Source: Antedon mediterranea (taxonomy: Eukaryota; Echinodermata; Crinoidea; Comatulida; Antedonidae). Taken from it: DNA of 64,000 bases. The notes below the pieces were generated by a model. It saw only the letters and a list, made by a program, of their open reading frames with translations. It searched no databases and was not told the origin of the DNA. The stretch's first letter is position 1. Each line of letters starts with the position of its first letter. Of the stretch, positions 12,328 through 26,120 are shown piece by piece. The stretch is taken from NCBI RefSeq assembly GCF_964355755.1, contig NC_092679.1:8620001-8684000 (forward strand), read 5' to 3'. Made by a program: the position numbers and the translations under genes.

Positions 12328-15300
12328 AGATCCATTTGTTTAGGCCTGACATTCACAACCCTAAAAAATATCTCATTTTCAAAAAAAAATATTTATTTTC
12401 AATAAGAAAAAAAAAAGCAATATCCCTAGAGGTTGGAACCCGCTACTGAGAGCACTCAAACCTGGGTATTACTCGTTGCGCCACAAACCAGTAGATAACT
12501 GAAGAGCTGGTATAGTCTATTTATATGAAATTAAGGATCAAACAATGAAAAATAATGCCATGCAACTTTGTTTCTGATTTTAAAAAAAGTTAATTTGTTT
12601 AGGCCTGACATTTACAAACCTCAAAATATCTCACTTTCAAAAACAATATCTATTTTCAATTTAAAAAAAAAAAATTCCTAGAGGTTCGAACCCACTACTG
12701 AGAGAACTCAAACCTGAGCATTACCCGTTACGCCACAAACCAGTAGATGACTGAGGAGCTAATAATAGTCTATTTATATGAAATGAATGATCAATCAATG
12801 AAAAATAATGCCATGCAACTTTGTTTCTGATTTTAAAAAGGTTCACTTGTTTAGGCCTGACATTCACAACCCTAACAAATATCTCATTTTCAAAAACAAT
12901 ATTTATTTTCAATAAGAAAAAAAAAGCAATATCCCTAGAGGTTCGACCCACTACTCAGAGCACTCAAACCTGGGTATTACCCGTTACGCTATAAACCAGT
13001 AGATGACTGAGGAGCTGATAATAGTCTATTTATATGAAATGAATGATCAATCAATGAAAAATAATGCCATGCAACTTTGTTTCTGATTTTAAAAAAAGGT
13101 TCATTTGTTTAGGCCTGACATTTACAACCCTCAAAATATCTCACTTTCCAAAAAAATAGTTATTTTCAATAAGAAAAAAAAAAGCAATATCCCTAGAGGT
13201 TGGAACCCGCTACTGAGAGCACTCAAACCTGGGTATTACCCGTTACGCCACAAACCAGTAGATAACTGAAGAGCTGATAATAGTCTATTTATATGAAATT
13301 AATGATCAATCAGTGAAAAATAATGCCATGCAACTTTGTTTCTGATTTTAAAAAAGGTTCATTTGTTTAGGCCTGACATTTACAACCCTCAAAATATCTC
13401 ACTTTCAACAAAAATATTTATTTTCAATTTAAAAAAAAAAGAAAAAAAATATCCTTAGAGGTTCGAACCCACTAGTGAGAGCACTCAAACTTGAGCATTA
13501 CCCGTTACGCCACAAACCAGTAGATGAGTGAAGAGCTGATAATACTCTATTTATATGAAATAAATAATACATCAATGAAAAATAATGCCATGCAACTTTG
13601 TTTCTGATTTTAAAAAAGGTCCACTTGTTTAGGCCTGATATTTACAACCCTCAAAATATCTCACTTTCAAAAACAATATTTATTTTAAATTAAAAAAAAA
13701 AATTCCTAGAGGTTCGAACCCACTACTGGGAGCACTCAAACCTGAGCATTATTCGTTACGCCACAAACCAGTAGATGACTGAGGAGCTGATAATAGTCTA
13801 TTTATATGAAATGAATGATCAATCAATGAAAAATAATTCCATGCAACTTTGTTTCTGATTTTAAAAAAGGTTCACTTGTTTAGGCCTGACAGTTGCAACC
13901 CTCAAAATATCTCACTTTCAAAAACAATATTTATTTTCAATTAGAAAAAAAAGAAAAAAAATACCCGTATAGGTTCAAACCCACTACTGAGAGCACTCAA
14001 ACCTGAGCATTACCCGTTACGACACAAACCTGTAGATAACTGAAGAGCTGATAATAGTCTATTTATATGAAATTAATGATCAATAAATGAAAAATAATGC
14101 AATGCAACTTTGTTTCTGATTTTAAAAAAGGTTCACTTGTTTAGGCCTGACATTTACAACCCTCAAAATATCTCACTTTCAAAAACAATATTTATTTTCA
14201 ATTTAAAAATATCTCACTTTCAAAAACAATATTTATTTTCAATGAAAAAAAAAAGAAAGAAAAAAAATATTTTTAGAGGTTCGAACCCACTACTGCGAGA
14301 ACTCAAACCTGAGCACTACCGGTTACGCCACAAACCAGTAGATGAGTGAAGAGCTGATAATAGTCTATTTATATGAAATGAATGATCCATCAATGTAAAA
14401 TGATGTTATGCAACTTTGTTTCTGATTTAAAAAAAGGTCCACTTGGTTAGGCTTGACATTTAAAACCATAAAAATATCTCACTTTCAAAAACAATATTTA
14501 TTTTCAATTTAAAAAAGTAAGAAAAAAAATATCCCTAGAGGTTCGACCCACTACTCAGAGCACTCAAACCTGAGCATTACCCGTTACGCCACAAACCAGC
14601 AGATAACTGAAGAGCTGATAATAGTCTATTTATATGAAATGAATGATCAATCAATGAAAAATAATGCCATGCAACTTTGTTTCTGATTTTAAAAAAGATC
14701 CATTTGTTTAGGCATGACATTCACAACCCTAAAAAATATCTCATTTAAAAAAAAAATATTTATTTTCAATAAGAAAAAAAAAGCAATATTCCTAGAGGTT
14801 TGAACCCGCTACTGAGAGCACTCAAACTTGAGCATTACCCGTTACGCCACAAACCAGTAGATGACCGAAAAGCTGATAATACTCTATTTATATGAAATAA
14901 ATAATAAATCAATGAAAAATAATGCCATGCAACTTTGTTTCTGATTTTAAAAAAGGTCCACTTGTTTAGGCCTGATATTTACAACCCTCAAAATATCTCA
15001 CTTTCAAAAACAATATCTATTTTCAATTAAAAAAAAAAAAAATCCCTAGAGGTTCGAACCCACTACTGAGAGCACTCAAACCTAAGCATTACCCGTTACG
15101 CCAGAAACCAGTAGATGACTGAGGAGCTGATAATAGTCTATTTATATGAAATGAATGATCAATCAATGAAAAATAATGCCATGCAACTTTGTTTCTGATT
15201 TTAAAAAAGGTTCACTTGATTAGGCCTGACATTCACAACCCTAAAAAATATCTCTATTTCAAAAAAATATTTATTTTCAATAAGAAAAAAAAAGCAATAT

Positions 15301-18300
15301 CCCTAGAGGTTCGACCCACTACTCAGAGTACTCAAACCTGGGTATTACCCGTTACGTTACAAACCAGTAGATAACTGAACAGCTCATAATAGTCTATTTA
15401 TATGAAATGAATGATCAATCAATGAAAAATAATGCCATGCAACTTTGTTTCTGATTTTAAAAAAGATCCATTTGTTTAGGCCTGACATTCACAACCCTAA
15501 AAAATATCTCATTTAAAAAAAAATATTTATTTTCAATAAGAAAAAAAAAAGCAATATCCCTAGAGGTTGGAACCAGTAGATGACTGAAGAGCTGATAATA
15601 GTCTATTTATATGAAATGAATAATAAATCAGTGAAAAATAATGCCATGCAATTTTTTTTCTGATTTTAAAAAAGGTTCACTTGTTTAGGCCTGACATTCA
15701 CAACCCTCAAAATATCTCACTTTCAAAAACAATATTTATTAAAAAAAAAAAAAAAAGAAACAAAATATCCGTAGAGATTCGAACCCACTAGTGATAGCAC
15801 TCAAACTTGAGCATTACCCGTGACGCCACAAACCAGTAGATGACTGAAGAGCTGATAATACTCAATTTATATGAAATAAATAATAAATCAATGAAAAATA
15901 ATGCCATGCAACTTTGTTTCTGATTTTAAAAAAGGTCCACCTTTTTAGGCCTGATATTTACAACCCTCAAAATATCTCACTTTCAAAAACAATATCTATT
16001 TTCAATTTAAAAAAAAAAAAAATCCCTAGAGGTTCGAACCCACTACTGAGAGGACTCAAACCTGAGCATTACCCGTTACGCCACAAACCAGTAGATGACT
16101 GAGGAGCTGATAATAGTCTATTTATATGAAATGAATGATCAATCAATGAAAAATAATGCCATGCAACTTTGTTTCTGATTTTAAAAAAGGTTCACTTGTT
16201 CAGGCCTGACATTCACAACCCTAACAAATATCTCATTTTAAAAAAAAATATTTATTTTCAATAAGAAAAAAAAAGCAATATCCCTAGAGGTTCGACCCAC
16301 TACTCAGAGCACTCAAACCTGGGTTTTACCCGTTACACTACAAATCAGTACATAACTGAACAGCTGATAATAGTCTATTTATATGAAATTAATGATCAAT
16401 CAATGAAAAATAATGCCATGCAACTTCGTTTCTGATTTAAAAAAAAGGTTCATTTGTTTAGGCCTGACATTTACAACCCTCAAAATATCTCACTTTCCAA
16501 AAAAATATTTATTTTCAATTAAAAAAAAAGAAAAGAAATATCCCTAGAGGTTCGAACCCACTACTGCGAGCACTCAAACTTGAGCATTACCCGTTACGCC
16601 TCAAACCAGTAGATGACTGAAGAGCTGATAATAGTCTATTTATATGAAATGAATAATAAATCAGTGAAAAATAATGCCATGCAACTTTTTTTCTGATTTT
16701 AAAAAAGGTTCACTTGTTTAGGCCTGACATTTACAACCCTCAAAATATCTCACTTTCAAAAACAATATTTATTTAAAAAAAAGAAAAAAAAGAAACAAAA
16801 TATCCGTAAAGGTTCGAACCCACTAGTGAGAGCACTCAAACTTGAGCATTACCCGTTACGCCACAAACCAGTAGATGACCGAAGAGCTGATAATACTCTA
16901 TATGAAAGAAATAATAAATCAATGAAAAATAATGCAATGCAACTTTGTTTCTGATTTTAAAAAAGGTCCACTTGTTTAGGCCTGATATTTACAACCCTCA
17001 AAATATCTCACTTTCAAAAACAATATTTATTTTCAATTTAAAAAAAAAAAAATACCTGGAGGTTCAAACCCACTTCTGAGAGCACTCAAACCTGAGCATT
17101 ACCCGTTACGCCACAAACCAGTAGATAACTGAGGAGCTGATAATAGTCTATTTATATGAAATAAATGATCAATCAATGAAAAATAACGCCATGCAACTTT
17201 GTTTCTGATTTTAAAAAAGGTTCACTTGTTTAGGCCTGACATTCACAACCCTAACAAATATCTCATTTTCAAAGGTCCACTTTTTTAGGCCTGATATTTA
17301 CAACCCTCAAAATATCTCACTTTCAAAAACAATATCTATTTTCAATTAAAAAAAAAAGAAAAAAAATACCCGTATAGGTTTGAACCCACTACTGAGAGCA
17401 CTCAAACCTGAGCATTACCCTTCACGCCACAAACCAGCAGATGAGTGAAGAGCTGATAATAGTCTATTTATATGAAATTAATGATCAATCAATGAAAAAT
17501 AATGCAATGCAACTTTGTTTCTGATTTTAAAAAAGGTTCACTTGTTTAGGCCTGACATTTACAACCCTCAAAATATCTCACTTTCAAAAACAATATTTAT
17601 TTTCAATTTAAAAATATCTCACTTTCAAAAACAATATTTATTTTCAATTAAAAAAAAAGAAAGAAAAAAAATATTCGTAGAGGTTCGAACCCACTACTGC
17701 GAGAACTCAAAACCTGAGCACTTCCGGTTACGCAACAACCCAGTAGATGAGTGAAGAGCTGATAATAGTCTATTTATATGAAATGAAGGATCCATCAATG
17801 TAAAATGATGTTATGCAACTTTGTTTCTGATTTAAAAAAAGATCCACTTGGTTAGGCTTGACATTTAAAACCATAAAAATATCTCACTTTCAAAAACAAT
17901 ATTTATCTTTCAAAAACAATATTTATTTTCAATTTAAAAAAGTAAGAAAAAAAATATCCCTAGAGGTTCGACCCACTACTCAGAGCACTCAAACCTGAGC
18001 ATTACCCGTTACGCCACAAACCAGTAGATAACTGAAGAGCTGATAATAGTCTATTCATATGAAATGAATGATCAATAAATGAAAAATAATGCCATGCAAC
18101 TTTGTTTCTGATTTTAAAAAAGATCCATTTGTTTAGGCCTGACATTCACAACCCTAAAAAATATCTCATTTAAAAAAAAAATATTTATTTTCAATAAGAA
18201 AAAAAAAAGCAATATCCCTAGAGGTTGGAACCAGTAGATGACTGAAGAGCTGATAATAGTCTATTTATATGAAATGAATAATAAATCAGTGAAAAATAAT

Positions 18301-21300
18301 GCCATGCAATTTTTTTTCTGATTATAAAAAAGGTTCACTTGTTTAGGCCTGACATTCACAACCCTCAAAATATCTCACTTTCAAAAACAATATTTATTAA
18401 AAAAAAAAAAAAAAAGAAACTAAATATCCGTAGAGATTCGAACCCACTAGTGAGAGCACTCAAACTTGAGCATTACCCGTGACGCCACAAACCAGTAGAT
18501 GACTGAAGAGCTGATAATACTCAATTTATATGAAATAAATAATAAATCAATGAAAAATAATGCCATGCAACTTTGTTTCTGATTTTAAAAAAGGTCCACT
18601 TTTTTAGGCCTGATATTTACAACCCTCAAAATATCTCACTTTCAAAAACAATATCTATTTTCAATTTAAAAAAAAAAAAATCCCTAGAGGTTCGAACCCA
18701 CTACTGAGAGCACTCAAACCTGAGCATTACCCGTTACGCCACAAACCAGTAGATGACTGAGGAGCTGATAATAGTCTATTTATATGAAATGAATGATCAA
18801 TCAATGAAAAATAATGCCATGCAACTTTGTTTCTGATTTTAAAAAAGGTTCACTTGTTAAGGCCTGACATTCACAACCCTAACAAATATCTCATTTTCAA
18901 AAAAAATATTTATTTTCAATAAGAAAAAAAAAGCAATATCCCTAGAGGTCGGCCCACTACTCAGAGCACTCAAACCTGGGTATTACCCGTTACGCTACAA
19001 ACCAGTAGATAACTGAACAGCTGATAATAGTCTATTTATATGAAATTAATGATCAATCAATGAAAAATAATGCCATGCAACTTTGTTTCTGATTTTAAAA
19101 AAGGTTCATTTGTTTTGGCCTGACATTTACAACCCTCAAAATATCTCACTTTCCAAAAAAATATTTATTTTCAATTAAAAAAGTAAGAAAAAAAATATTC
19201 CTAGAGGTTCGACCCACTACTCAGAGCACTCAAACCTGAGAGCATTACCCGTTACGCCACAAACCAGTAGATAACTGAAGAGCTGATAATAGTCTATTTA
19301 TATGAAATGAATGATCAATCAATGAAAAATAATGCCATGCAACTTTGTTTCTGATTTTAAAAAAGATCCATTTGTTTAGGCCTGACATTCACAACCCTAA
19401 AAAATATCTCATTTTTAAAAAAAATATTTATTTACAATAAGAAAAAAAAAAGCAATATCCCTAGAGGTTGGAACCAGTAGATGACTGAAGAGCTGATAAT
19501 AGTCTATTTATATGAAATGAATAATAAATCAGTGAAAAATAATGCCATGCAATTTTTTTTCTGATTTTAAAAAAGGTTCACTTGTTTAGGCCTGACATTC
19601 ACAACCCTCAAAATATCTCACTTTCAAAAACAATATTTATTTAAAAAAAAAAAAAAAGAAACAAAATATCCGTAGAGTTTCGAACCCACTACTGAGAGCA
19701 CCCAAACTTGAGCATTACCCGTGACGCCACAAACCAGTAGATGACTGAAGAGCTGATAACACTCAATTTATATGAAATAAATAATAAATCAATGAAAAAT
19801 AATGCCATGCAACTTTGTTTCTGATTTTAAAAAAGGTCCACTTTTTTAGGCCTGATATTTACAACCCTCAAAATATCTCACTTTCAAAAACAATATCTAT
19901 TTTCAATTTAAAAAAAAAAAAAATCCCTAGAGGTTCGAACCCACTACTGAGAGCACTCAAACCTGAGCATTACCCGTTACGCCACAAACCAGTAGATGAC
20001 TGAGGAGCTGATAATAGTCTATTTATATGAAATTAATGATCAATCAATGAAAAATAATGCCATGCAACTTTGTTTCTGATTTTAAAAAAGGTTCACTTGT
20101 TTAGGCCTGACATTCACAACCCTAACAAATATCTCATTTTCAACAAAAATATTTATTTTCAATAAGAAAAAAAAAGCAATATCCCTAGAGGTTCGACCCA
20201 CTACTCAGAGCACTCAAACCTGGGTATTACCCGTTACGCTACAAACCAGTAGATAACTGAACAGCTGATAATAGTCTATTTATATTAAATTAATGATCAA
20301 TCAATGAAAAATAATGCCATGCAACTTTGTTTCTGATTTTAAAAAAAGGTTCATTTGTTTAGGCCTGACATTTACAACCCTCAAAATATCTCACTTTACA
20401 AAAAAATATTTATTTTCAATTAAAAAAAAAAGAAAAGAAATATCCCTAGAGGTTCGAACCCACTACTGCGAGCACTCAAACTTGAGCATTACCCGTTACG
20501 CCTCAAACCAGTAGATGTCTGAAGAGCTGATAATAGTCTATTTATAATTATGAAATGAAAAATAAAGCAATGAAAAATAATGCCATGCAACTTTTTTTCT
20601 GATTTTAAAAAAGGTTCACTTGTTTAGGCCTGACATTCACAACCCTCAAAATATCTCACTTTCAAAAACAATATTTATTTAAAAAAGAAAAAAAAGAAAC
20701 AAAATATCCGTAGAGTTTCGAACCCACTACTGAGAGCACTCAAACTTGAGCATTACCCGTGACGCCACTAACCAGTAGATGACTGAAGAGCTGATAACAC
20801 TCAATTTATATGAAATAAATAATAAATCAATGAAAAATAATGCCATGCAACTTTGTTTCTGATTTTAAAAAAGGTCCACTTTTTTAGGCCTGATATTTAC
20901 AACCCTCAAAATATCTCACTTTCAAAAACAATATCTATTTTCAATTTAAAAAAAAAAAAAAATCCCTAGAGGTTCGAACCCACTACTGAGAGCACTCAAA
21001 CCTGAGCATTACCCGTTACGCCACAAACCAGTAGATGACTGAGGAGCTGATAATAGTCTATTTATATGAAATTAATGATCAATCAATGAAAAATAATGCC
21101 ATGCAACTTTGTTTCTGATTTTAAAAAAGGTTCACTTGTTTAGGCCTGACATTCACAACCCTAACAAATATCTCATTTTCAACAAAAATATTTATTTTCA
21201 ATAAGAAAAAAAAGCAATATCCCTAGAGGTTCGACCCACTACTCAGAGCACTCAAACCTGGGTATTACCCGTTACGCTACAAACCAGTAGATAACTGAAC

Positions 21301-24300
21301 AGCTGATAATAGTCTATTTATATTAAATTAATGATCAATCAATGAAAAATAATGCCATGCAACTTTGTTTCTGATTTTAAAAAAAGGTTCATTTGTTTAG
21401 GCCTGACATTTACAACCCTCAAAATATCTCACTTTCCAAAAAAATATTTATTTTCAATTAAAAAAAAAAGAAAAGAAATATCCCTAGAGGTTCGAACCCA
21501 CTACTGCGAGCACTCAAACATGAGCATTACCCGTTACGCCTCAAACCAGTAGATGTCTGAAGAGCTGATAATAGTCTATTTATAATTATGAAATGAATAA
21601 TAAAGCAATGAAAAATAATGCCATGCAACTTTTTTTCTGATTTTAAAAAAGGTTCACTTGTTTAGGCCTGACATTTACAACCCTCAAAATATCTCACTTT
21701 CAAAAACAATATTTATTAAAAAAAAAAAAAAAAAAGAAACAAAATATCCGTAAAGGTTCGAACCCACTAGTGAGAGCATTCAAACTTGAGCATTACCCGT
21801 TACGCCACAAACCAGTAGATGACTGAAGAGCTGATAATACTCTATTTATATGAAAGAAATAATAAATCAATGAAAAATAATGCAATGCAACTTTGTTTCT
21901 GATTTTAAAAAAGGTCCACTTGTTTAGGCCTGATATTTACAACCCTCAAAATATCTCACTTTCAAAAACAATATTTATTTTCAATTTAAAAAAAAAAAAT
22001 ACCTGGAGGTTCAAACCCACTACTGAGAGCACTCAAACCTGAGCATTACCCGTTACGCCACAAACCAGTAGATGACTGAAGAGCTGATAATAGTCTATTT
22101 ATATGAAATAAATGATCAATCAATGAAAAATAATGCCATGCAACTTTGTTTCTGATTTTAAAAAAGGTTCACTTGTTTAGGCCTGACATTCACAACCCTA
22201 AAAAATATCTCATTTTCAAAAAAAATATTTATTTTCAATTAGAAAAAAAAAGCAATATCCCTAGAGGTTCGACACACTACTCAGAGCAATCAAACCTGGG
22301 TATCACCTGTTACGCTACAAACCAGTAGATAACTGAACAGCTGATAATAGTCTATTTATATGAAATTGATGATCAATCAATGAAAAATAATGCCATGCAA
22401 CTTTGTTTCTGATTTTAAAAAAGGTTCATTTGTTTAGGCCTGACATTTACAACCCTCAAAATATCTCACTTTCCAAAAAAATATTTATTTTCAATAAGAA
22501 AAAAAAAAGCAATATCCCTAGAGGCTGGAACCCGCTACTGAGAGCACTCAAACCTGGGTATTACCCGTTACGCCACAAACCAGTAGATAACTGAAGAGCT
22601 GATAATAGTCTATTTATATGAAATTAATGATCAATCAGTGAAAAATAATGCCATGCAACTTTGTTTCTGATTTTAAAAAAGGTTCATTTGTTTAGGCCTG
22701 ACATTTACAACCCTCAAAATATCTCACTTTCAACAAAAATATTTATTTTCAATTTAAAAAAAAAAGAAAAAAAATATCCTTAGAGGTTCGAACCCACTAG
22801 TGAGAGCACTCAAACTTGAGCATTACCCGTTACGCCACAAACCAGTAGATGACTGAAGAGCTGATAATACTCTATTTATATGAAATAAATAATACATCAA
22901 TGAAAAATAATGCCATGCAACTTTGTTTCTGATTTTATAAAAAAGGTCCACTTGTTTAGGCCTGATATTTACAACCCTCAAAATATCTCACTTTCAAAAA
23001 CAGTATTTATTTTAAATTAAAAAAAAAAAAATTCCTAGAGGTTCGAACCCACTACTGAGAGCACTCAAACCTCAGCATTACTCGTCACGCCACAAACCAG
23101 TAGATGACTGAGGAGCTGATAATAGTCTATTTATATGAAATAAATGATCAATCAATGAAAAATAATGCCATGCAACTTTGTTTCTGATTTTAAAAAAGGT
23201 TCACTTGTTTAGGCCTGACAGTTGCAACCCCCAAAAATATCTCACTTTCAAAAACAATATTTATTTTCAATTAAAAAAAAAAGAAAAAAAATACCCGTAT
23301 AGGTTCGAACCCACTACTGAGAGCACTCAAACCTGAGCATTACCCGTTACGCCACAAACCAGTAGATGAGTGAAGAGCTGATAATACTCTATTTATATGA
23401 AATAAATAATACATTAATGAAAAACAATGCCATGCAACTTTGTTTCTGATTTAAAAAATGGTCCACTTGTTTAGGCCTGATATTTACAACCCTCAAAAAA
23501 TCTCACTTTCAAAAACAATATTTATTTTAAATTTAAAAAAAAAATATTCCTAGAGGTTCGAACCCACTACCGAGAGCACTCAAACCTGAGCATTATTCGT
23601 TACGCCACAAACCAGTAGATGACTGAGGAGCTGATAATAGTCTATTTATATGAAATGAATGATCAATCAATGAAAAATAATGCCATGCAACTTTGTTTCT
23701 GATTTTAAAAAAGGTTCACTTGTTTAGGCCTGACATTTACAACCCTCAAAATATCTCACTTTCAAAAACAATATTTATTTTCAATTTAAAAATATCTCAC
23801 TTTCAAAAACAATATTTATTTTCAATTAAAAAAAAAGAAAGAAAAAAAATATTCGTAGAGGTTCGAACCCACTACTGCGAGAACTCAAACCTGAGCACTA
23901 CCGGTTACGCCACAAACCAGTAGATGAGTGAAGAGCTGATAATAGTCTATTTATATGAAATGAATGATCCATCAATGTAAAATGATGTTATGCAACTTTG
24001 TTTCTGATTTAAAAAAAGGTCCACTTGGTTAGGCTTGACATTTAAAACCATAAAAATATCTCACTTTCAAAAAAAAATATTTATTTTCAATAAGAAAAAA
24101 AAAAGCAATATTCCTAGAAGTTGGAACCCGCTACTGAGAGCACTCAAACTTGAGCATTACCCGTTACGCCACAAACCAGTAGATGACTGAAGAGCTGATA
24201 ATACTCTATTTATATGAAATAAATAATAAATCAATGAAAAATAATGCCATGCAACTTTGTTTCTGATTTTAAAAAAGGTCCACTTGTTTAGGCCTGATAT

Positions 24301-25372
24301 TTACAACCCTCAAAATATCTCACTTTCAAAAACAATATCTATTTTCAATTTAAAATTAAAAAAAATCCCTAGAGGTTCGAACCCACTACTGAGAGCACCC
24401 AAACCTGAGCATTACCCGTTACGCCACAAACCAGTAGATGACTGAGGAGCTGATAATAGTCTATTTATATGAAATGAATGATCAATCAATGAAAAATAAT
24501 GCCATGCAACTTTGTTTCTGATTTTAAAAAAGGTTCACTTGTTTAGGCCTGACATTCACAACCCTAAAAAATATCTTATTTTCAAAAAAAATATTTATTT
24601 TCAATAAGAAAAAAAAAGCAATATCCCTAGGGGTTCGACCAACTACTCAGAGTACTCAAACCTGGGTATTACCCGTTACGCTACAAACCAGTAGATAACT
24701 GAACAGCTGATAATAGTCTATTTATATGAAATTAATGATCAATCAATGAAAAATAATGCCATGCAACTTTGTTTCTGATTTTAAAAAAAGGTTCATTTGT
24801 TTAGGCCTGACATTTACAACCCTCAAAATATCTCACTTTCCAAAAAATTATTTATTTTCAATAAGAAAAAAAAAGCAATATCCCTAGAGGTTGGAACCCG
24901 CTACTGAGAGCACTCAAACCTGGGTATTACCCGTTACGCCACAAACCAGTAGATAACTGAAGAAATGATAATAGTCTATTTATATGAAATTAATGATCAA
25001 TCAATGAAAAATAATGCCATGCAACTTTGTTTCTGATTTTAAAAAAGGTTCATTTGTTTAGGCCTGACATTTACAACCCTCAAAATATCTCACTTTCAAC
25101 AAAAATATTTATTTTCAATTTAAAAAAAAAAGAAAAGAAATATCCTTAGAGGTTCGAACCCACTAGTGAGAGCACTCAAACTTAAGCATTACCGTTACGC
25201 CACAAACCAGTAGATGACTGAAGAGCTGATAATACTCTATTTATATGAAATAAATAATACATCAATGAAAATTAATGCCATGCAACTTTATTTCTGATTT
25301 TAAAAAAGGTCCACTTGTTTAGGCCTGATATTTACAACCCTCAAAATATTTCACTTTCAAAAAAAATATTAT
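12328..25372 (-). repeat. Satellite A, block 2: same tandem unit, single orientation
   Basis: The same unit as block 1 resumes here with all copies in one orientation (cassettes on the minus strand). Approximate B-box positions are 12429, 12679, 12938, 13195, 13456, 13707, 13970, 14276, 14537, 14795, 15049, 15306, 15775, 16029, 16286, 16547, 16810, 17060, 17370, 17680, 17965, 18435, 18688, 18946, 19205, 19677, 19930, 20187, 20450, 20713, 20970, 21226, 21488, 21755, 22007, 22265, 22522, 22785, 23040, 23301, 23555, 23860, 24118, 24372, 24632, 24888 and 25150. At 15563, 18226 and 19465 the tRNA-like body is deleted between two AACC words. A four-unit higher-order repeat of about 1.04 kb is clear at 19.8-21.6 kb. 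The array ends abruptly mid-unit near 25372. Confidence 0.95.
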
Positions 25373-26120
25373 TTGATCTCATAAATTTTATGTTTAGCGC
25401 CCTCAATTAAATTTAAAAAGAAAATAATTTATCTTCGTGACGTTTTTAGAAGAGAATGTATGTCTCACCGTAGTTTGGTATGCCGTTTGTTATTATGCAA
25501 ATGAGTTTTTGCAGGTGTAGTGGGAAAGATGGTATTGTTTTTGTATTGTAATTCGCGGTCAACACGCCACACTGTTGAATTTTGATTTTGTTAATCAATG
25601 TTGCTACATTGGTAGTGAAATGTCCGATTCATGCAATATATTGTATTGTAATATGTTATGAATAAACATTTATGGATGGTAGTTGGTGTGTATGGCCGCA
25701 CCGTCCCAGAATAAACATGTTTTAAACAGATAATTTGTCTCCGATGATTTTTGTATGGGGTTAATGGAGAGTGAAATAGATCAAATATAGAACATTTGCA
25801 AAGATGCCGATTTCCAGACTGATTTCGAAACTTAGACTAATTCCGCCGCCGGGCTAGGCCTTAGGCATATACGAAGTCGAGTTTTTAAAGTAGAAAACTC
25901 TACCTAAACTTTTCAATTTTTAACAAATATCATAAATATCATAGGTGATTATGTATGGTAATAAGTATATGTATAAGTGCAATTCTGGGCTCTATTTTCA
26001 TTATTAGCTCTGCCCCAAACATGGTGGGCTAGTAGGCCTACTGGAGACCTAATATTTAATTTCATATTTCAATGAATAGGTGCACTTTCCGGGGACAAGC
26101 TCTATTGTCCTTGTTAGTCT
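25373..26120. other. Single-copy-looking AT-rich junction between the two satellites
   Basis: About 750 bp with no tandem structure and no open frame longer than a few dozen codons. It contains AATAAA words (near 25660 and 25712), an ATGCAAAT octamer (near 25496) and a TAGTAGGCCTACTGG palindromic word near 26030. Nothing identifies a gene or an element. The first recognisable 88-bp monomer begins around 26120-26150. Confidence 0.6.

Noticed and set aside
452-24445. About twenty recurring short open frames of 60-79 codons in satellite A (for example 4363-4593, 6780-7010, 8595-8825)
   Set aside because: The plus-array versions begin at TTG, not ATG. They are copies of one repeat frame, run into A-runs read as poly-Lys, and change length with A-run indels. 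Conservation follows from the satellite, not from coding.
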